From NCBI RefSeq assembly GCF_001423245.1, contig NZ_LMOH01000012.1, positions 64,518 to 128,517 on the forward strand: a DNA stretch of 64,000 nt, written 5' to 3'. Position 1 is the stretch's first letter. Each line of letters begins with the position of its first letter. Below the pieces are notes generated by a model. That model saw nothing but the letters and a program-made list of their open reading frames with translations, was not told where the DNA came from and ran no database searches. Below are positions 16,391-25,839 of the stretch, one piece after another. This stretch comes from Aureimonas sp. Leaf324 (GTDB taxonomy: Bacteria > Pseudomonadota > Alphaproteobacteria > Rhizobiales > Rhizobiaceae). Position numbers and translations under genes: made by a program.

Positions 16391-17893
16391 TCAATCCTCC
16401 TTGAATGCGACCTCACGCGTCTTGCCGAATGCGGGAAGCAGGAGGAACACGAGGAGGATCGCAGCCAGCCCGAGCATGACCGCACTGATCGGCCGCGTGA
16501 CGAACACGCTCGGATCTCCCGCCGAGACCAGGAGGGCCCGACGCAGGAAGTCCTCCATCATGGGCCCCAGGACGAATGCCAGAAGAAGCGGCGTAGGCTC
16601 GGCGTCCAGCTTTCGAAAGACGTACCCGACGATCCCGAACAGTGCGAGCGGAAGGACGTCGAAGCTCGTGTTGTTCAGACTGAAGGCGCCGATCAGGCAG
16701 AACACGATGATGGCGGGATAGAGGAAGTGATACGGGACTGCGGTCATCCGGACCCAGAGCCCGATGAGGGGAAGATTTAGGACGAGCAACATCAGGTTGC
16801 CGACCCACATGGACACGATCAGTCCCCAGAACAGCGTCGGCTGTTCCGTCATGACGGTGGGGCCTGGCTGGATACCCTGGATGATCATCGCCCCGATCAT
16901 GAGCGCCATCGTCGGATTGGACGGGATGCCAAGCGTCAGCATCGGAATGAAGGAGGTCTGGGCGCCGGCGTTGTTCGCCGCTTCCGGACCCGCGACGCCT
17001 TCGATGGCGCCCTTTCCGAACTGATGCGTGTTCCTTGAGACCTTCTTCTCGATGGCGTACGAGGCGAACGAGGCGAGCAGGGCACCGCCGCCCGGCAGGA
17101 TCCCGAGAGCGGAACCGAGTGCGGTGCCCCGCGCCATGGGAGCGAACATCCTCTTCCAGTCGTCCCAGGTCGGATAGGGCCGCTTGATGTTGGTGATGGC
17201 AGGAAGGCGCGTCGATTCATGCTCGAGATTGGCGATGATCTCCCCGATGCCGAACACACCCATCGCCACGACGACGAAGCTCAGGCCGTCTGAGAGTTCG
17301 GGAATGTCGAACGTGAAGCGTCCCATTCCCGTGTTCGTGTCCGTTCCTATGAGGCCCAGCAGCAGACCGATAAGGATCATGCCCAGGGCGTGAAGCAAGG
17401 ATCCTCTTGCCAGGACGATCGAGGCGACGAGCCCGAGCACCATGAGCGAGAAGTACTCTGCGGCACCGAAGCTCAACGCCATCTCCGCCAGAGGAGGCGC
17501 GAAGAGCGCGATGATGACGGTCGCGACCGTGCCCGCGAAGAAGGAGCTGATGGCCGCTGCCGCGAGTGCCCGCCCCGCCTCTCCCTGTCTGGCCATCTGG
17601 TATCCGTCCAACGCGGTGACGATCGACGTCGCCTCGCCGGGGAGATTGATCAGGATCGCCGTCGTCGAGCCGCCGTACTGCGCGCCGTAGAAGATGCCGG
17701 CGAGCATGATGAGCGCAGTCACCGGCGACAGGCCCAGCGTGACAGGTAGAAGCATGGCGATCGTCGCCGTGGGCCCGAGCCCAGGCAGGACTCCGATCGC
17801 GGTACCGAGGAACACCCCGATCAGGCAGTAGAACAGGTTGCTGAAGTTGAGAGCGGTCTCGAGGCCGAGCCAGAGGTTCGAAAGGACGTCCAT
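16391..17893 (-). CDS. tctA: Tripartite tricarboxylate transporter, large permease TctA
   Basis: A 500-residue, highly hydrophobic protein with about twelve membrane segments. TctA hallmarks are IGVLPGLGPTATIAMLLPVT near residue 35, YGAQYGGSTTAILINLPGE near 69 and the internal GxxPG repeat LGILPGGGALLASF with TLGIPSNPTMALMIGA. TctA forms the transport channel with TctB and receives a carboxylate from periplasmic TctC, driven by an ion gradient. It is the last gene of tctC-tctB-tctA on the minus strand, 9 bp after tctB. The substrate class is a di-/tricarboxylate or related acid; the exact one is unknown. Confidence 0.93.
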   Translation of the reverse strand: MDVLSNLWLGLETALNFSNLFYCLIGVFLGTAIGVLPGLGPTATIAMLLPVTLGLSPVTALIMLAGIFYGAQYGGSTTAILINLPGEATSIVTALDGYQMARQGEAGRALAAAAISSFFAGTVATVIIALFAPPLAEMALSFGAAEYFSLMVLGLVASIVLARGSLLHALGMILIGLLLGLIGTDTNTGMGRFTFDIPELSDGLSFVVVAMGVFGIGEIIANLEHESTRLPAITNIKRPYPTWDDWKRMFAPMARGTALGSALGILPGGGALLASFASYAIEKKVSRNTHQFGKGAIEGVAGPEAANNAGAQTSFIPMLTLGIPSNPTMALMIGAMIIQGIQPGPTVMTEQPTLFWGLIVSMWVGNLMLLVLNLPLIGLWVRMTAVPYHFLYPAIIVFCLIGAFSLNNTSFDVLPLALFGIVGYVFRKLDAEPTPLLLAFVLGPMMEDFLRRALLVSAGDPSVFVTRPISAVMLGLAAILLVFLLLPAFGKTREVAFKED

Positions 17894-17902
17894 GTTCCTA
17901 CC

Positions 17903-18391
17903 TCAGAAACCCGACCAGCCCGGAACGATGCCCGAGATCCAAGGTCCGACGAGCGGCATCGGTACGCCGAGACCACGAACGAAGACGAGAGCGCAGAAGG
18001 CAACCATCACGGCCATGCCGATGAGGGCCTTCCATTCGAAGCGAAACCGCTCGCTCGCCGACGCACCCACGAGGATGCTCACCGCCATCGCGACGAGCAG
18101 TCCTGCCGTGTTGACGAGGAACGCGAACGAGAGGACCGAGGCGGTGATCAGTGCCATCGGCTTGAGCGCGAGTCGTCCGACCGGATCCCCCTCGATCCTA
18201 AAGGAGCGGACGATCGCGATCGCACCGACGAGCACGAGCAGGGCGGAGATGACGAACGGGAAATAGCCCGGACCCATACGGGCCGACGAGCCGAAGGGGT
18301 AGTCGCGGCTCACGACGTAGCCTGCGAGACCTGCGAGCGAGTAGATCGCTCCCGTCCAGAAGTCCTTCGGTGCGCGAATGCTGAGACCCAC
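17903..18391 (-). CDS. tctB: Tripartite tricarboxylate transporter, small subunit TctB
   Basis: A 162-residue protein from GTG 18391, preceded by AGGAG nine bases ahead; the frame continues open to 18535 without TctB character. Four hydrophobic segments are visible, with the family's MGPGYFPFVISALLVLVGA motif near residue 40 and a C-terminal membrane hairpin (PLIGM...FVRGLGVPMP). It is the small membrane partner of TctA, located between tctC and tctA in the same operon. The 148-bp gap to tctC carries no clear element. Confidence 0.85.
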   Translation of the reverse strand: MGLSIRAPKDFWTGAIYSLAGLAGYVVSRDYPFGSSARMGPGYFPFVISALLVLVGAIAIVRSFRIEGDPVGRLALKPMALITASVLSFAFLVNTAGLLVAMAVSILVGASASERFRFEWKALIGMAVMVAFCALVFVRGLGVPMPLVGPWISGIVPGWSGF

Positions 18392-18539
18392 GACGTTGCG
18401 CTCCTTACCGTAGATTTGCGAGTCCTCGCGCCCGATGCAGGACGAAGCCCGTTGCGGCCGGCCGGCTGCCGAATCCGAGGACGTCAGGGCGGACAGGACG
18501 CCGGTTCGAGTGCCCAGCGTCCCGATCGACTGCACGTGG

Positions 18540-19514
18540 TCAGTCGAGGGAGATGTTCTCGCGCTTCGCCACGTCCCCGAAGAGCTTGGAGTCCTCCTCG
18601 AGGGCCTTCGCCAGACCGGCAGGCTTGTCGGCCCAAGGCGTGAAACCGACTGAGATCAGGCGATCCTTGACGTCGGCCTCGGCGAGCGCCTCGGTCACGT
18701 CGGCGTTGATCTGGTCAACGATCTCCTGAGGCGTTCCCGTTCGGGCGAACAGAGCCACCCAGGACTTCAGTTCGAAGTCGGCAGGCCCACCAGCCTCCGC
18801 GACGGTCGGAACGTCGGGGAACGTCGGGTGCCTCTTGGGTGCGGCGAGCGCGAGATACTTCACCTTGTGCGCACGGTACATCGGTCCGGACGACGAGGCC
18901 GATCCGAACGCCCAGTCGAGTTCGCCGTTGGCAACCGAGACGAAGACCTGCGGGGTGTCCTTGATCGGAACGTGCGTCATCTTCACGTCGGTCGCGCTCT
19001 CGAGCATCTCTCCACCGAGATGCATGTGGCTCGCGACGCCCGAGGACCCGAACGTCATCCCGCCGCCCTTCGCCCGTGCCGCCTCGACGAGGTCCGGGAT
19101 GGTCTTCCAGGGGGATTCGGCCGGAACGACGACGAAGAAGTTCGTCTGGTAGAGAGGCGCCACGGGAACCAAGTCCTTGGCAGGGTCGAACGGCAGCTTC
19201 TTGAAGACGTGGGGCTGCAACGCGAAGAGCAGGTTGTCGATCTGGAGCAGCGTATAGCCGTCCGGATCGGCCTTCTTCACGGCTTCGACGGCCGTCCATC
19301 CGTTCGCCCCCGGTCGGTTCTCGACGATGAACGGCTGACCCCACTTCTTCGAAAGCTTGTCGCCGACCTGGCGCATCACCGAATCGGGCCCGGTCCCCGC
19401 CGGGAACGGCAGGATCACCGTGACCGCCTTGTCCGGGAACTTCTGTGCGGACGCAGGCGATACCAGCGCCGCAATCGCCGACACGGCGACGACGAACGTG
19501 CTCATGAGCTTCAA
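18540..19514 (-). CDS. tctC: Tripartite tricarboxylate transporter, substrate-binding protein TctC
   Basis: A 324-residue exported protein. A Sec signal peptide (STFVVAVSAIAALVSPASA, cleavage near residue 23) precedes the Bug/TctC fold: VILPFPAGTGPDSVMR, VENRPGANG, DGYTLLQ, and a late DVPTVAEAG. The start appears to be TTG 19514, since GGAGG lies eight bases before it but seventeen before the next ATG at 19505. It binds the carboxylate in the periplasm for TctBA. A copy of the shared 18-bp operator (19801-19818) is 287 bp upstream, hinting at control by the LysR at 25840 (inference). Confidence 0.92.
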   Translation of the reverse strand: MKLMSTFVVAVSAIAALVSPASAQKFPDKAVTVILPFPAGTGPDSVMRQVGDKLSKKWGQPFIVENRPGANGWTAVEAVKKADPDGYTLLQIDNLLFALQPHVFKKLPFDPAKDLVPVAPLYQTNFFVVVPAESPWKTIPDLVEAARAKGGGMTFGSSGVASHMHLGGEMLESATDVKMTHVPIKDTPQVFVSVANGELDWAFGSASSSGPMYRAHKVKYLALAAPKRHPTFPDVPTVAEAGGPADFELKSWVALFARTGTPQEIVDQINADVTEALAEADVKDRLISVGFTPWADKPAGLAKALEEDSKLFGDVAKRENISLD

Positions 19515-19800
19515 GTCGAATTCCTCCCGTTGTTCGCGGCGATCCCGACCTCTTCGACGAGGTGTGGCCTTCGCTCGCGATCGCTTCCACCACGTGGAAG
19601 TCGCTCTTCTCTCCCGATCGCTCCCCAGCCGCTTCTCCGGTCGCCTGGGTCGATCAATGTGCCCTTCGAAGCCCCGAGCGTGGCATCGGCCGGTCGCTCG
19701 GTCCTTGTGTCGTTCGGCGCATCATCGACGTCACAACATCACGGTTCCCGCCGGATTTGAAGGATTACGACGGCCAATCCCAGGCAAACGTCTCAGATGG

Positions 19801-19818
19801 TATAAGCAGCACTGATAG
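19801..19818 (-). promoter_or_regulatory. Shared 18-bp LysR-type operator, copy B (tctC)
   Basis: On the minus strand this reads CTATCAGTGCTGCTTATA and fits CTATM-N8-TTATM. It lies in the 392-bp gap 19515-19906 between tctC and a LysR gene transcribed in the same direction. The distance to the tctC start (287 bp) is similar to those of copies D and F. No gene was found in the rest of the gap. Confidence 0.6.
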
Positions 19819-19906
19819 GCTTCCATTCCGGCGAGACACCCGGCGAAGCCGTTGCAGGGCACGGCCGCAGGTGAATTCGCCGCGCCCATCCGAGGTTCTC
19901 ACCCCT

Positions 19907-20833
19907 CTATCCGTCTGCCTCGGCCACGTAGCGTGAGACGTTCGCCTCCATCATTGCGATCAGTCGGTCACGATTGTCGTCCCGAACGTGCGCGTGCCAT
20001 GCAGCCGCCAGCGGCAGTCGCGTTCCGTCATGCACCGCCCGATCCGCCTCGCGCACTCGCGAGAAGGCGACGCCCGGACCGCCGAGGCGGGCGGACCAGA
20101 CTGGAATGATCGCGGCACCGATCCCTGCTGCGACCATTCCGACGATGGTCTGCTTCTCGTCGGCCATCTGAGCGATATGCGGTCTCAGTCCTGCCTGCTC
20201 GAACAGCCGGATCGTGAGGTCATGACTGTGCGGCCTCGATCTCCGCTCCGGTACGATCATCGCGACGTCGGCGATGTCCTGTATCGACACCTCCTCCCGT
20301 CCGGCCAGCGGATGCCATCGCGGCAGCGCCAGAACCACCGGCTCGTCCAGGAGGAAGCGCGTCCGGACGCGTGGATCGAAACGAGGGCTGGGTCGGATGA
20401 TCGCAAGATCCAGTCGCCCTGACAGGAGCCTGGGGACCAGGCGGATCGTCTTGTCCTCCACGAGTTCGATCCTCGCCTCGGGCTCGATCTCCGAGAAATC
20501 GTGGATCAACTGCGGCACGAGACCGGCGGCGGCACTGTCGATGGCACCAAGCCGGATGACGCGATCCAACGATCGGTCTCGCGATCTGAAACGCTCGGCG
20601 ACGGCGTCCGTCATTGCCAGGATCGTCCGGGCCTCGGCCACGAAGGCTCGGCCTTCGCGACTGAGAGACACCGCACGTGTCGTGCGCTCGAAGAGCCTGA
20701 TCCCGAGTTCTTCCTCGAGCATTCGGACGTGCCGACCCAGCGCCGCCGGCAGCATGTCCATTTTCTGCGCCGCACGACCGAAGTGCATCTCGTCGGCGAC
20801 TGCGATCACACATCTCAACTGACGAAGTTCCAT
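19907..20833 (-). CDS. LysR family transcriptional regulator (possibly of tartrate genes)
   Basis: A 308-residue regulator from ATG 20833; an in-frame ATG at 20869 adds twelve non-family residues. The N-terminal helix-turn-helix reads MELRQLRCVIAVADEMHFGR, then LPAALGRHVRMLEEELGIRLF. The effector domain begins near RVIRLGAI and shows IAMMIPERRSR-like and VGMVAAGIGAAIIP segments. It diverges from tartrate dehydrogenase across 146 bp. In Agrobacterium vitis the tartrate genes are also controlled by a LysR protein (TtuA), so a similar role is likely here (inference). Confidence 0.9.
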   Translation of the reverse strand: MELRQLRCVIAVADEMHFGRAAQKMDMLPAALGRHVRMLEEELGIRLFERTTRAVSLSREGRAFVAEARTILAMTDAVAERFRSRDRSLDRVIRLGAIDSAAAGLVPQLIHDFSEIEPEARIELVEDKTIRLVPRLLSGRLDLAIIRPSPRFDPRVRTRFLLDEPVVLALPRWHPLAGREEVSIQDIADVAMIVPERRSRPHSHDLTIRLFEQAGLRPHIAQMADEKQTIVGMVAAGIGAAIIPVWSARLGGPGVAFSRVREADRAVHDGTRLPLAAAWHAHVRDDNRDRLIAMMEANVSRYVAEADG

Positions 20834-20841
20834 GCCACCGA

Positions 20842-20860
20842 TTGTATCGAACGTTTGTAT
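20842..20860. promoter_or_regulatory. Direct TTGTAT repeats in LysR/tartrate dehydrogenase intergenic region
   Basis: TTGTAT occurs at 20842-20847 and again at 20855-20860, thirteen bases apart, just before the LysR start codon and facing tartrate dehydrogenase. The region is AT-rich against its surroundings. This is a plausible operator for the adjacent LysR but has no second copy in the window. Confidence 0.35.
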
Positions 20861-20979
20861 AATCGTCACGGTCTCGTTCGGATCGACGGCGTTTCCTAAG
20901 GTCCGGTCACTCGCTCGACCGCCCGCCGTCGCCAGCCGGATCGGTCGGATGCCGCTTTCGGCCCCTACAGGACAGACCC

Positions 20980-22059
20980 ATGCAGACCTACAAGATCGCA
21001 GCCATTCCCGCCGACGGCATCGGCCCCGAGGTGATCTCGGCCGGTCTCCAGGCCTTGGAGGCGCTGGAGCGACGCGACGGCGGGTTCAAGCTCGACGTGA
21101 CGCATTTCGACTGGGGCTCGGACTACTACAAGCGAACCGGCACCATGATGCCGGTTGACGGCACCCAACAGTTGAAGGGTTTCGACGCCATCTTCTTCGG
21201 GGCCGTCGGCGCGCCGGACGTGCCCGATCACATCACGCTCTGGGGCCTGCGCCTGCCGATCTGCCAGGGCTTCGACCAATACGCCAATGTGCGCCCGACC
21301 AAGATCCTGCCCGGCATCGTGTCGCCGCTGGCCGGCGTGAAGCCCGGCGACCTCGACTGGGTGATCGTGCGCGAGAATTCGGAAGGGGAGTATTCCGGCC
21401 ATGGCGGGCGCGCCCATCGCGGGTTGCCTGAAGAGGTCGGCACCGAGGTCGCGATCTTCACCCGCGTCGGCGTCACGCGCATCATGCGCTACGCCTTCAG
21501 ACTCGCTCAGTCCCGTCCACGAAAGCTCCTCACCGTCGTGACGAAGTCCAACGCCCAGCGCTTCGGTATGGTGATGTGGGACGAGATCGCGGCCGAAGTG
21601 GCGGCCGAGTTCCCGGACGTCACCTGGGACAAGATGCTGGTGGACGCGATGACGGTTCGCATGACCCTGAAGCCGCAGAGCCTCGACACGATCGTGGCGA
21701 CCAACCTCCATGCCGACATCCTGTCGGACTTGGCGGGCGCGCTCGCGGGCAGCCTCGGCGTCGCGCCGACGGCCAATATCGACCCGGAGCGGCGCTTTCC
21801 CTCCATGTTCGAGCCGATCCACGGCTCGGCCTTCGACATCACCGGCAAGGGCATCGCCAACCCAGTGGCGACCTTCTGGACCGCAGCGCAGATGCTGGAG
21901 CATCTCGGACAGCCGCAGGCCGCCCGACGCCTGATGCACGCGGTCGAAACGGTGACCGGCAATGGCGTGATGACTCCCGACGTCGGCGGCACGGCAACGA
22001 CCAAGGACGTCACGAACGCCGTGTGCGAGGCGATCCGCGGCTCCAACATCGTGCTCTGA
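20980..22059 (+). CDS. ttuC: Tartrate dehydrogenase/decarboxylase (isopropylmalate dehydrogenase family)
   Basis: A 359-residue beta-decarboxylating dehydrogenase. It shows IPADGIGPEV at the N-terminus, FFGAVGAPDVPDHITLWGLRLPIC, the substrate-site VRENSEGEYSGHGGR, the Lys in VTKSNAQRFGM, the metal Asp pair in TNLHADILSDLAGALAG, and FEPIHGSAFDITGKGIANP. The RENSEGEYS type is that of tartrate/D-malate dehydrogenases (TtuC, DmlA) rather than LeuB. It acts on tartrate, D-malate or related acids with NAD and a divalent metal. The next gene, glycerate 2-kinase, starts 2 bp after its stop, completing a tartrate-to-2-phosphoglycerate route. Valine codons favour GTG, unlike neighbouring genes. Confidence 0.88.
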   Translation: MQTYKIAAIPADGIGPEVISAGLQALEALERRDGGFKLDVTHFDWGSDYYKRTGTMMPVDGTQQLKGFDAIFFGAVGAPDVPDHITLWGLRLPICQGFDQYANVRPTKILPGIVSPLAGVKPGDLDWVIVRENSEGEYSGHGGRAHRGLPEEVGTEVAIFTRVGVTRIMRYAFRLAQSRPRKLLTVVTKSNAQRFGMVMWDEIAAEVAAEFPDVTWDKMLVDAMTVRMTLKPQSLDTIVATNLHADILSDLAGALAGSLGVAPTANIDPERRFPSMFEPIHGSAFDITGKGIANPVATFWTAAQMLEHLGQPQAARRLMHAVETVTGNGVMTPDVGGTATTKDVTNAVCEAIRGSNIVL

Positions 22060-22060
22060 C

Positions 22061-23377
22061 ATGGAGCGGATGGCCGGCACCGACGTCGGGAATTTCGTTC
22101 CGGGGAACGAGGAGGCTCGAGGAGTTCTTCTCAAGTTGTTCCACGCCGCGGTCGCGAGTGTGGATCCGTTGAAGATGCTCGCCGGCCATCTCCCCGGACG
22201 ACCACGGGGACGATGCGTCGTCGTCGGGGCCGGAAAGTCGGCGGCCCTGATGGCTCGTGCAGTCGAAATGGCCTGGCCGGACGTCGATCTCACCGGGGTC
22301 GTGGTCACCCGTTACGGTCATGCGGTTCCCACCGAGCGGATCGAGGTCATGGAGGCGGCGCATCCCGTCCCTGACGCCGCCAGCGAAGCGGCGGGCCGCC
22401 GCATCCTCGATGCCGTCTCGGGCCTTGGAACGGACGACCTCGTGCTGGCGCTCGTCTCCGGTGGAGGATCGTCGTTGATGGCCTTGCCTGCGGACGGCCT
22501 CACGCTCGAGGACAAGCGGACCACCAATCATCTGCTCCTCGCGTCCGGCCTCGGCATAGGCGACATGAACAGGATCAGGCGTCGGCTGTCCGCGATCAAA
22601 GGCGGACGTCTCGCCGCAGCCGCCGGGCCTGCGCGGGTGGTAACCCTCGTGATGTCGGACGTACCGGGCGACGACCCGTCGGCCGTCGCATCCGGCCCGA
22701 CCGTGTTCGATCCCGATGCCGGGGGCGATCTATCGTCCCTGGTCGAGCGTCTCGGTCCTGGGCTCCCCGAGAACGTCCGGAGGCGCCTGCTCGAGCATGT
22801 GCCGGCGATGCCCGCGTTCGCATCGGACATTCGGATGATCGCAACCCCCGGAATGGCGCTCGCCTCGGCGGCCGAGGTGGCCCGTCGATGCGGTCTGACG
22901 CCGCTCGTTCTTGGAGATGCCCTCGAGGGCGAGGCGCGGGAGGCCGGGATCCTGATGGCCGGCATCGCACGATCCGTCGTGCGTCACGGGACGCCGGTCG
23001 CCGCGCCGGCGGTCCTGCTGTCCGGAGGGGAGACGACCGTAACCATCGGCGACGATGCACCCGGACGCGGCGGCAGGAACACGGAGTTCCTGCTTTCCTT
23101 GGCGAATGCCCTCGGCGGCGACGCGCATATCCATGCCCTTTCCGCCGATACCGACGGCATCGACGGGAGCGAGGACGCGGCCGGGGCGGTCGTGACGCCC
23201 GATACGCTCGAGCGAGCGCGAGCCGCCGGTCACGATCCGAACTCCGTCCTTCGTCGCCACGACAGCTATACGCTGTTCGAGAGCATCGGCGATCTCGTCG
23301 TGACAGGCCCTACCCTCGTCAACGTCAACGACTTCCGGGCGATCCTGATCACCAGTCCGCCGAACATCCCGTCCTGA
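22061..23377 (+). CDS. ttuD: Glycerate 2-kinase (MOFRL family; TtuD-like)
   Basis: A 438-residue MOFRL-family protein. The N-terminal half has VVVGAGKSAALMARAVE, VVVTRYGH, EAAHPVPDAAS and the SGGGSSLMALP loop with LSAIKGGRLA (catalytic Lys); the C-terminal MOFRL domain has LLSGGETTVTI, GGRNTEFLLSLA, ADTDGIDGSEDAAGA and TGPTLVNVND. The family phosphorylates D-glycerate to 2-phosphoglycerate; older annotations call it hydroxypyruvate reductase. It lies 2 bp after tartrate dehydrogenase, so translation is probably coupled. An ATG nine bases downstream is an alternative start. A hairpin follows at 23404. Confidence 0.9.
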   Translation: MERMAGTDVGNFVPGNEEARGVLLKLFHAAVASVDPLKMLAGHLPGRPRGRCVVVGAGKSAALMARAVEMAWPDVDLTGVVVTRYGHAVPTERIEVMEAAHPVPDAASEAAGRRILDAVSGLGTDDLVLALVSGGGSSLMALPADGLTLEDKRTTNHLLLASGLGIGDMNRIRRRLSAIKGGRLAAAAGPARVVTLVMSDVPGDDPSAVASGPTVFDPDAGGDLSSLVERLGPGLPENVRRRLLEHVPAMPAFASDIRMIATPGMALASAAEVARRCGLTPLVLGDALEGEAREAGILMAGIARSVVRHGTPVAAPAVLLSGGETTVTIGDDAPGRGGRNTEFLLSLANALGGDAHIHALSADTDGIDGSEDAAGAVVTPDTLERARAAGHDPNSVLRRHDSYTLFESIGDLVVTGPTLVNVNDFRAILITSPPNIPS

Positions 23378-23403
23378 ACGACCGAACTTCCATGACGCCA
23401 GAG

Positions 23404-23429
23404 CGATAGGGCCCTGTCGGCCTATCGCA
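23404..23429 (+). terminator. Probable terminator after the tartrate/glycerate genes
   Basis: GCGATAGG(G)CC and GGCCTATCGC form a 10-bp stem with one bulged G and a CTGTC loop, 27 bp after the glycerate kinase stop. No T run follows. A role as an operator for the next gene is possible because of the symmetric CGATAGG/CCTATCG arms. Confidence 0.55.
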
Positions 23430-23482
23430 GCGCGGGCAGATCGTCAGTCCCGCGAACCACATGATGCCATCCGGAGCTTACC

Positions 23483-24967
23483 ATGCAGACCTTCGAACAC
23501 TGGATCGCCGGTGCCTACACCGCGTCCCGGAGCGGGGAATGGATCGAAAGCGTCGATCCGTACAGCGGAAAGGTCTGGGCCCGCATTCCGCGTGGGAACG
23601 GCGAGGACGCGGATCATGCGGTCTCGGTGGCGAGGGACGCGATGCGCAGCGGTCCCTGGGCGAGCTTCACCGCGACCCAGCGCGGCAAGGTCCTGCGGAG
23701 GATCGGTGACCTGGTCCTCGATCACGCCCGCGAACTGGCGGAGCTTGAGGTACGGGACAACGGAAAGCTCCTGGCGGAGATGCTCGGATCGCTGAAGTAC
23801 AAGGCCGAATACTGGCACTACTACGCGGGCCTCGCGGACAAGATCGAGGGATCGGTCATGCCCGTCGACAAACCCGACCTGTTCGGCTTCACGCTGAGGG
23901 AGCCGGTGGGCGTCGTCCTAGCCCTCACGGCGTGGAACTCACCCCTGACGTTCCTTGCCATCAAGTGCGCTCCGGCCCTCGCCGCCGGGTGCTCTGTGGT
24001 CGTGAAGCCGTCGGAGTTCTCGTCGGCAAGCTCCCTCGCCTTTGCCAGGCTGACGAAGGAAGCGGGCCTGCCCGACGGGGTTCTCAACGTCGTCACGGGC
24101 TATGGTGCGGACATCGGCGCTCCGCTGGTCGAACATCGCGACATCGCCCACGTGACGTTCACGGGCTCCGACACGACGGGCGCCAAGGTCTACGAGGCCG
24201 CCGCAAGACACATGAAGCGTGTCGCCATGGAACTGGGAGGGAAGTCCCCCAACGTCGTCTTCGACGATGCGGATCTCGACAGGGCCGCCGCCGGGGTCGT
24301 CTCCGGCATCTTCGGAGCGGCCGGCCAGATGTGCACGGCCGGCTCCCGCCTTCTCGTCCAGAACTCCATCAAGGAGGCCTTCACCGAAAGGCTGCTCGCG
24401 ATGGCCCGGACCGTGAGGGTCGGAGATCCGATGGACGTCGCGACCCAGATGGGTCCGATCTCGACCGCTCCGCAGTTCCGCAAGGTGCTCGACTACATCG
24501 ACATCGCAAGGTCCGAGGGTGCACGCTGCATCCTCGGAGGGAAGCCGGCCGAGGGGCCGGGCATCGGCGCCGGTCAGTTCGTGGAACCGACGATCTTCAC
24601 GGACGTCACGAACGAAATGAGGATCGCGCAGGAAGAGGTGTTCGGTCCCGTCCTATCCATCATCGGGTTCGACGACGAGGCACAGGCGATCGAACTCGCG
24701 AACGGTGTCGCCTACGGCCTCGCTGCAGGGGTCTGGACCAAGGACGTCGGACGTCTCATCCGGATGTCCAAGGCGCTGGAGGTCGGGACGGTCTGGGGAA
24801 ATACCTATCGGACCTACAGCTTCATGATGCCCTTCGGTGGAATGAAGCGATCCGGTGTCGGCCGCGAGAACGGGATCGAGGCCATCGAGGAGTTCCTCGA
24901 GACCAAAAGTGTAATGATCTCGACCGCGACGGACGCCGGCCCGGCAAACAACTTCGTGCCGCGGTAG
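23483..24967 (+). CDS. Aldehyde dehydrogenase (NAD(P)+)
   Basis: A 494-residue ALDH. Landmarks: TAWNSPLTF, VVVKPSEFSSAS (cofactor Lys), TFTGSDTTGA, ELGGKSPNVV (Glu), AAGQMCTAGSR (catalytic Cys) and QEEVFGPVLSI, with the C-terminal PFGGMKRSGVGRENG. It follows the tartrate/glycerate pair by 105 bp with a hairpin in between, so it may be separately transcribed. The substrate is unknown; context suggests an aldehyde from sugar-acid breakdown. Confidence 0.92.
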   Translation: MQTFEHWIAGAYTASRSGEWIESVDPYSGKVWARIPRGNGEDADHAVSVARDAMRSGPWASFTATQRGKVLRRIGDLVLDHARELAELEVRDNGKLLAEMLGSLKYKAEYWHYYAGLADKIEGSVMPVDKPDLFGFTLREPVGVVLALTAWNSPLTFLAIKCAPALAAGCSVVVKPSEFSSASSLAFARLTKEAGLPDGVLNVVTGYGADIGAPLVEHRDIAHVTFTGSDTTGAKVYEAAARHMKRVAMELGGKSPNVVFDDADLDRAAAGVVSGIFGAAGQMCTAGSRLLVQNSIKEAFTERLLAMARTVRVGDPMDVATQMGPISTAPQFRKVLDYIDIARSEGARCILGGKPAEGPGIGAGQFVEPTIFTDVTNEMRIAQEEVFGPVLSIIGFDDEAQAIELANGVAYGLAAGVWTKDVGRLIRMSKALEVGTVWGNTYRTYSFMMPFGGMKRSGVGRENGIEAIEEFLETKSVMISTATDAGPANNFVPR

Positions 24968-25136
24968 ATCGACGACATCCCGCACGCCACTTTCCGATCG
25001 AACTGGGGGAACTGCCGATCGTCCGATCCCCCGCATGGAGCGACAGGTTGAGACGGCGCCGGGCGCTCGGTCCGGTCGCCAACGGCCCCGAGGTCTGACA
25101 CGATCTGTCGTCGAATGGACGTTAGGGGCGGAAAGC

Positions 25137-25778
25137 ATGAGTAGCAGCGAAAGATTGGGCGGTACCGAATGGTTCGATCCCAGCAGGCGAACCTTCTGGC
25201 TTCTGCTGCTTGCCTTCTGCTGGATCCTGCTGGGACTGATCGTACGCCACCTTCCGGAATTGGCTGACCCCGCCGTGGGGGCTGGCGTCGGCGCCACGAT
25301 ATCGGTTGCGGTCTTACTTGCGAACCGTGACCAATCACGCCGTCAGACGACGCTCGACCTGCTGGCCGAATACTTCACACCCGAATTTGCCCTGAACCGC
25401 CGCGCTGCAGAACGCTTCATGGCGACCCACTCCGCTGCCGACTGGTCCCAGGACGACCCTTACGTCCTGGGTGACGACGACCCGGACCTATCGGGCTATG
25501 GCGCGGTCGTACGTTACTGGCAGCGGGTCGCCAGCCTCGATCTCGAGGGAGAACTCCGATCGAGGCTGGCGTACCGACTCCTCGCACGTGAGGTCGGCTA
25601 CTGGAACGCGATCCTCTTCGCTCCGATGGCCGTCAGGCCCAACATGTATGTCCGTGGACTGCTGAACGAACTTGTTGCGAGGTTCTCAAAGGGTCAGGCG
25701 GATTCGTTCGAATTCGGCCAGACGGCAGGTCGAGTCCAGGCGGCGAAGGCCGCAGCTCGGAAGTCCTCAACGACCTGA
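25137..25778 (+). CDS. Small membrane protein, possibly DUF4760-like
   Basis: A 213-residue protein from ATG 25137, preceded by AGGGGCGGAAAG; upstream codons in the same frame (from 25035) lack protein character. Two hydrophobic stretches lie near residues 19-38 (FWLLLLAFCWILLGLIV) and 45-62, followed by a soluble helical domain with NRDQSRRQTTLDLLAEYF. That layout recalls DUF4760-type membrane proteins, but I cannot confirm the family. It sits alone between an aldehyde dehydrogenase and a LysR gene that converges on it, with no metabolic link visible. It may be an unrelated insertion into the catabolic island. Confidence 0.65.
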   Translation: MSSSERLGGTEWFDPSRRTFWLLLLAFCWILLGLIVRHLPELADPAVGAGVGATISVAVLLANRDQSRRQTTLDLLAEYFTPEFALNRRAAERFMATHSAADWSQDDPYVLGDDDPDLSGYGAVVRYWQRVASLDLEGELRSRLAYRLLAREVGYWNAILFAPMAVRPNMYVRGLLNELVARFSKGQADSFEFGQTAGRVQAAKAAARKSSTT

Positions 25779-25839
25779 CGCAGACGAACGACGCCGACAG
25801 TCGATGCGGGCTTCATGAACGCCGTCGATCGTGGTTGCG

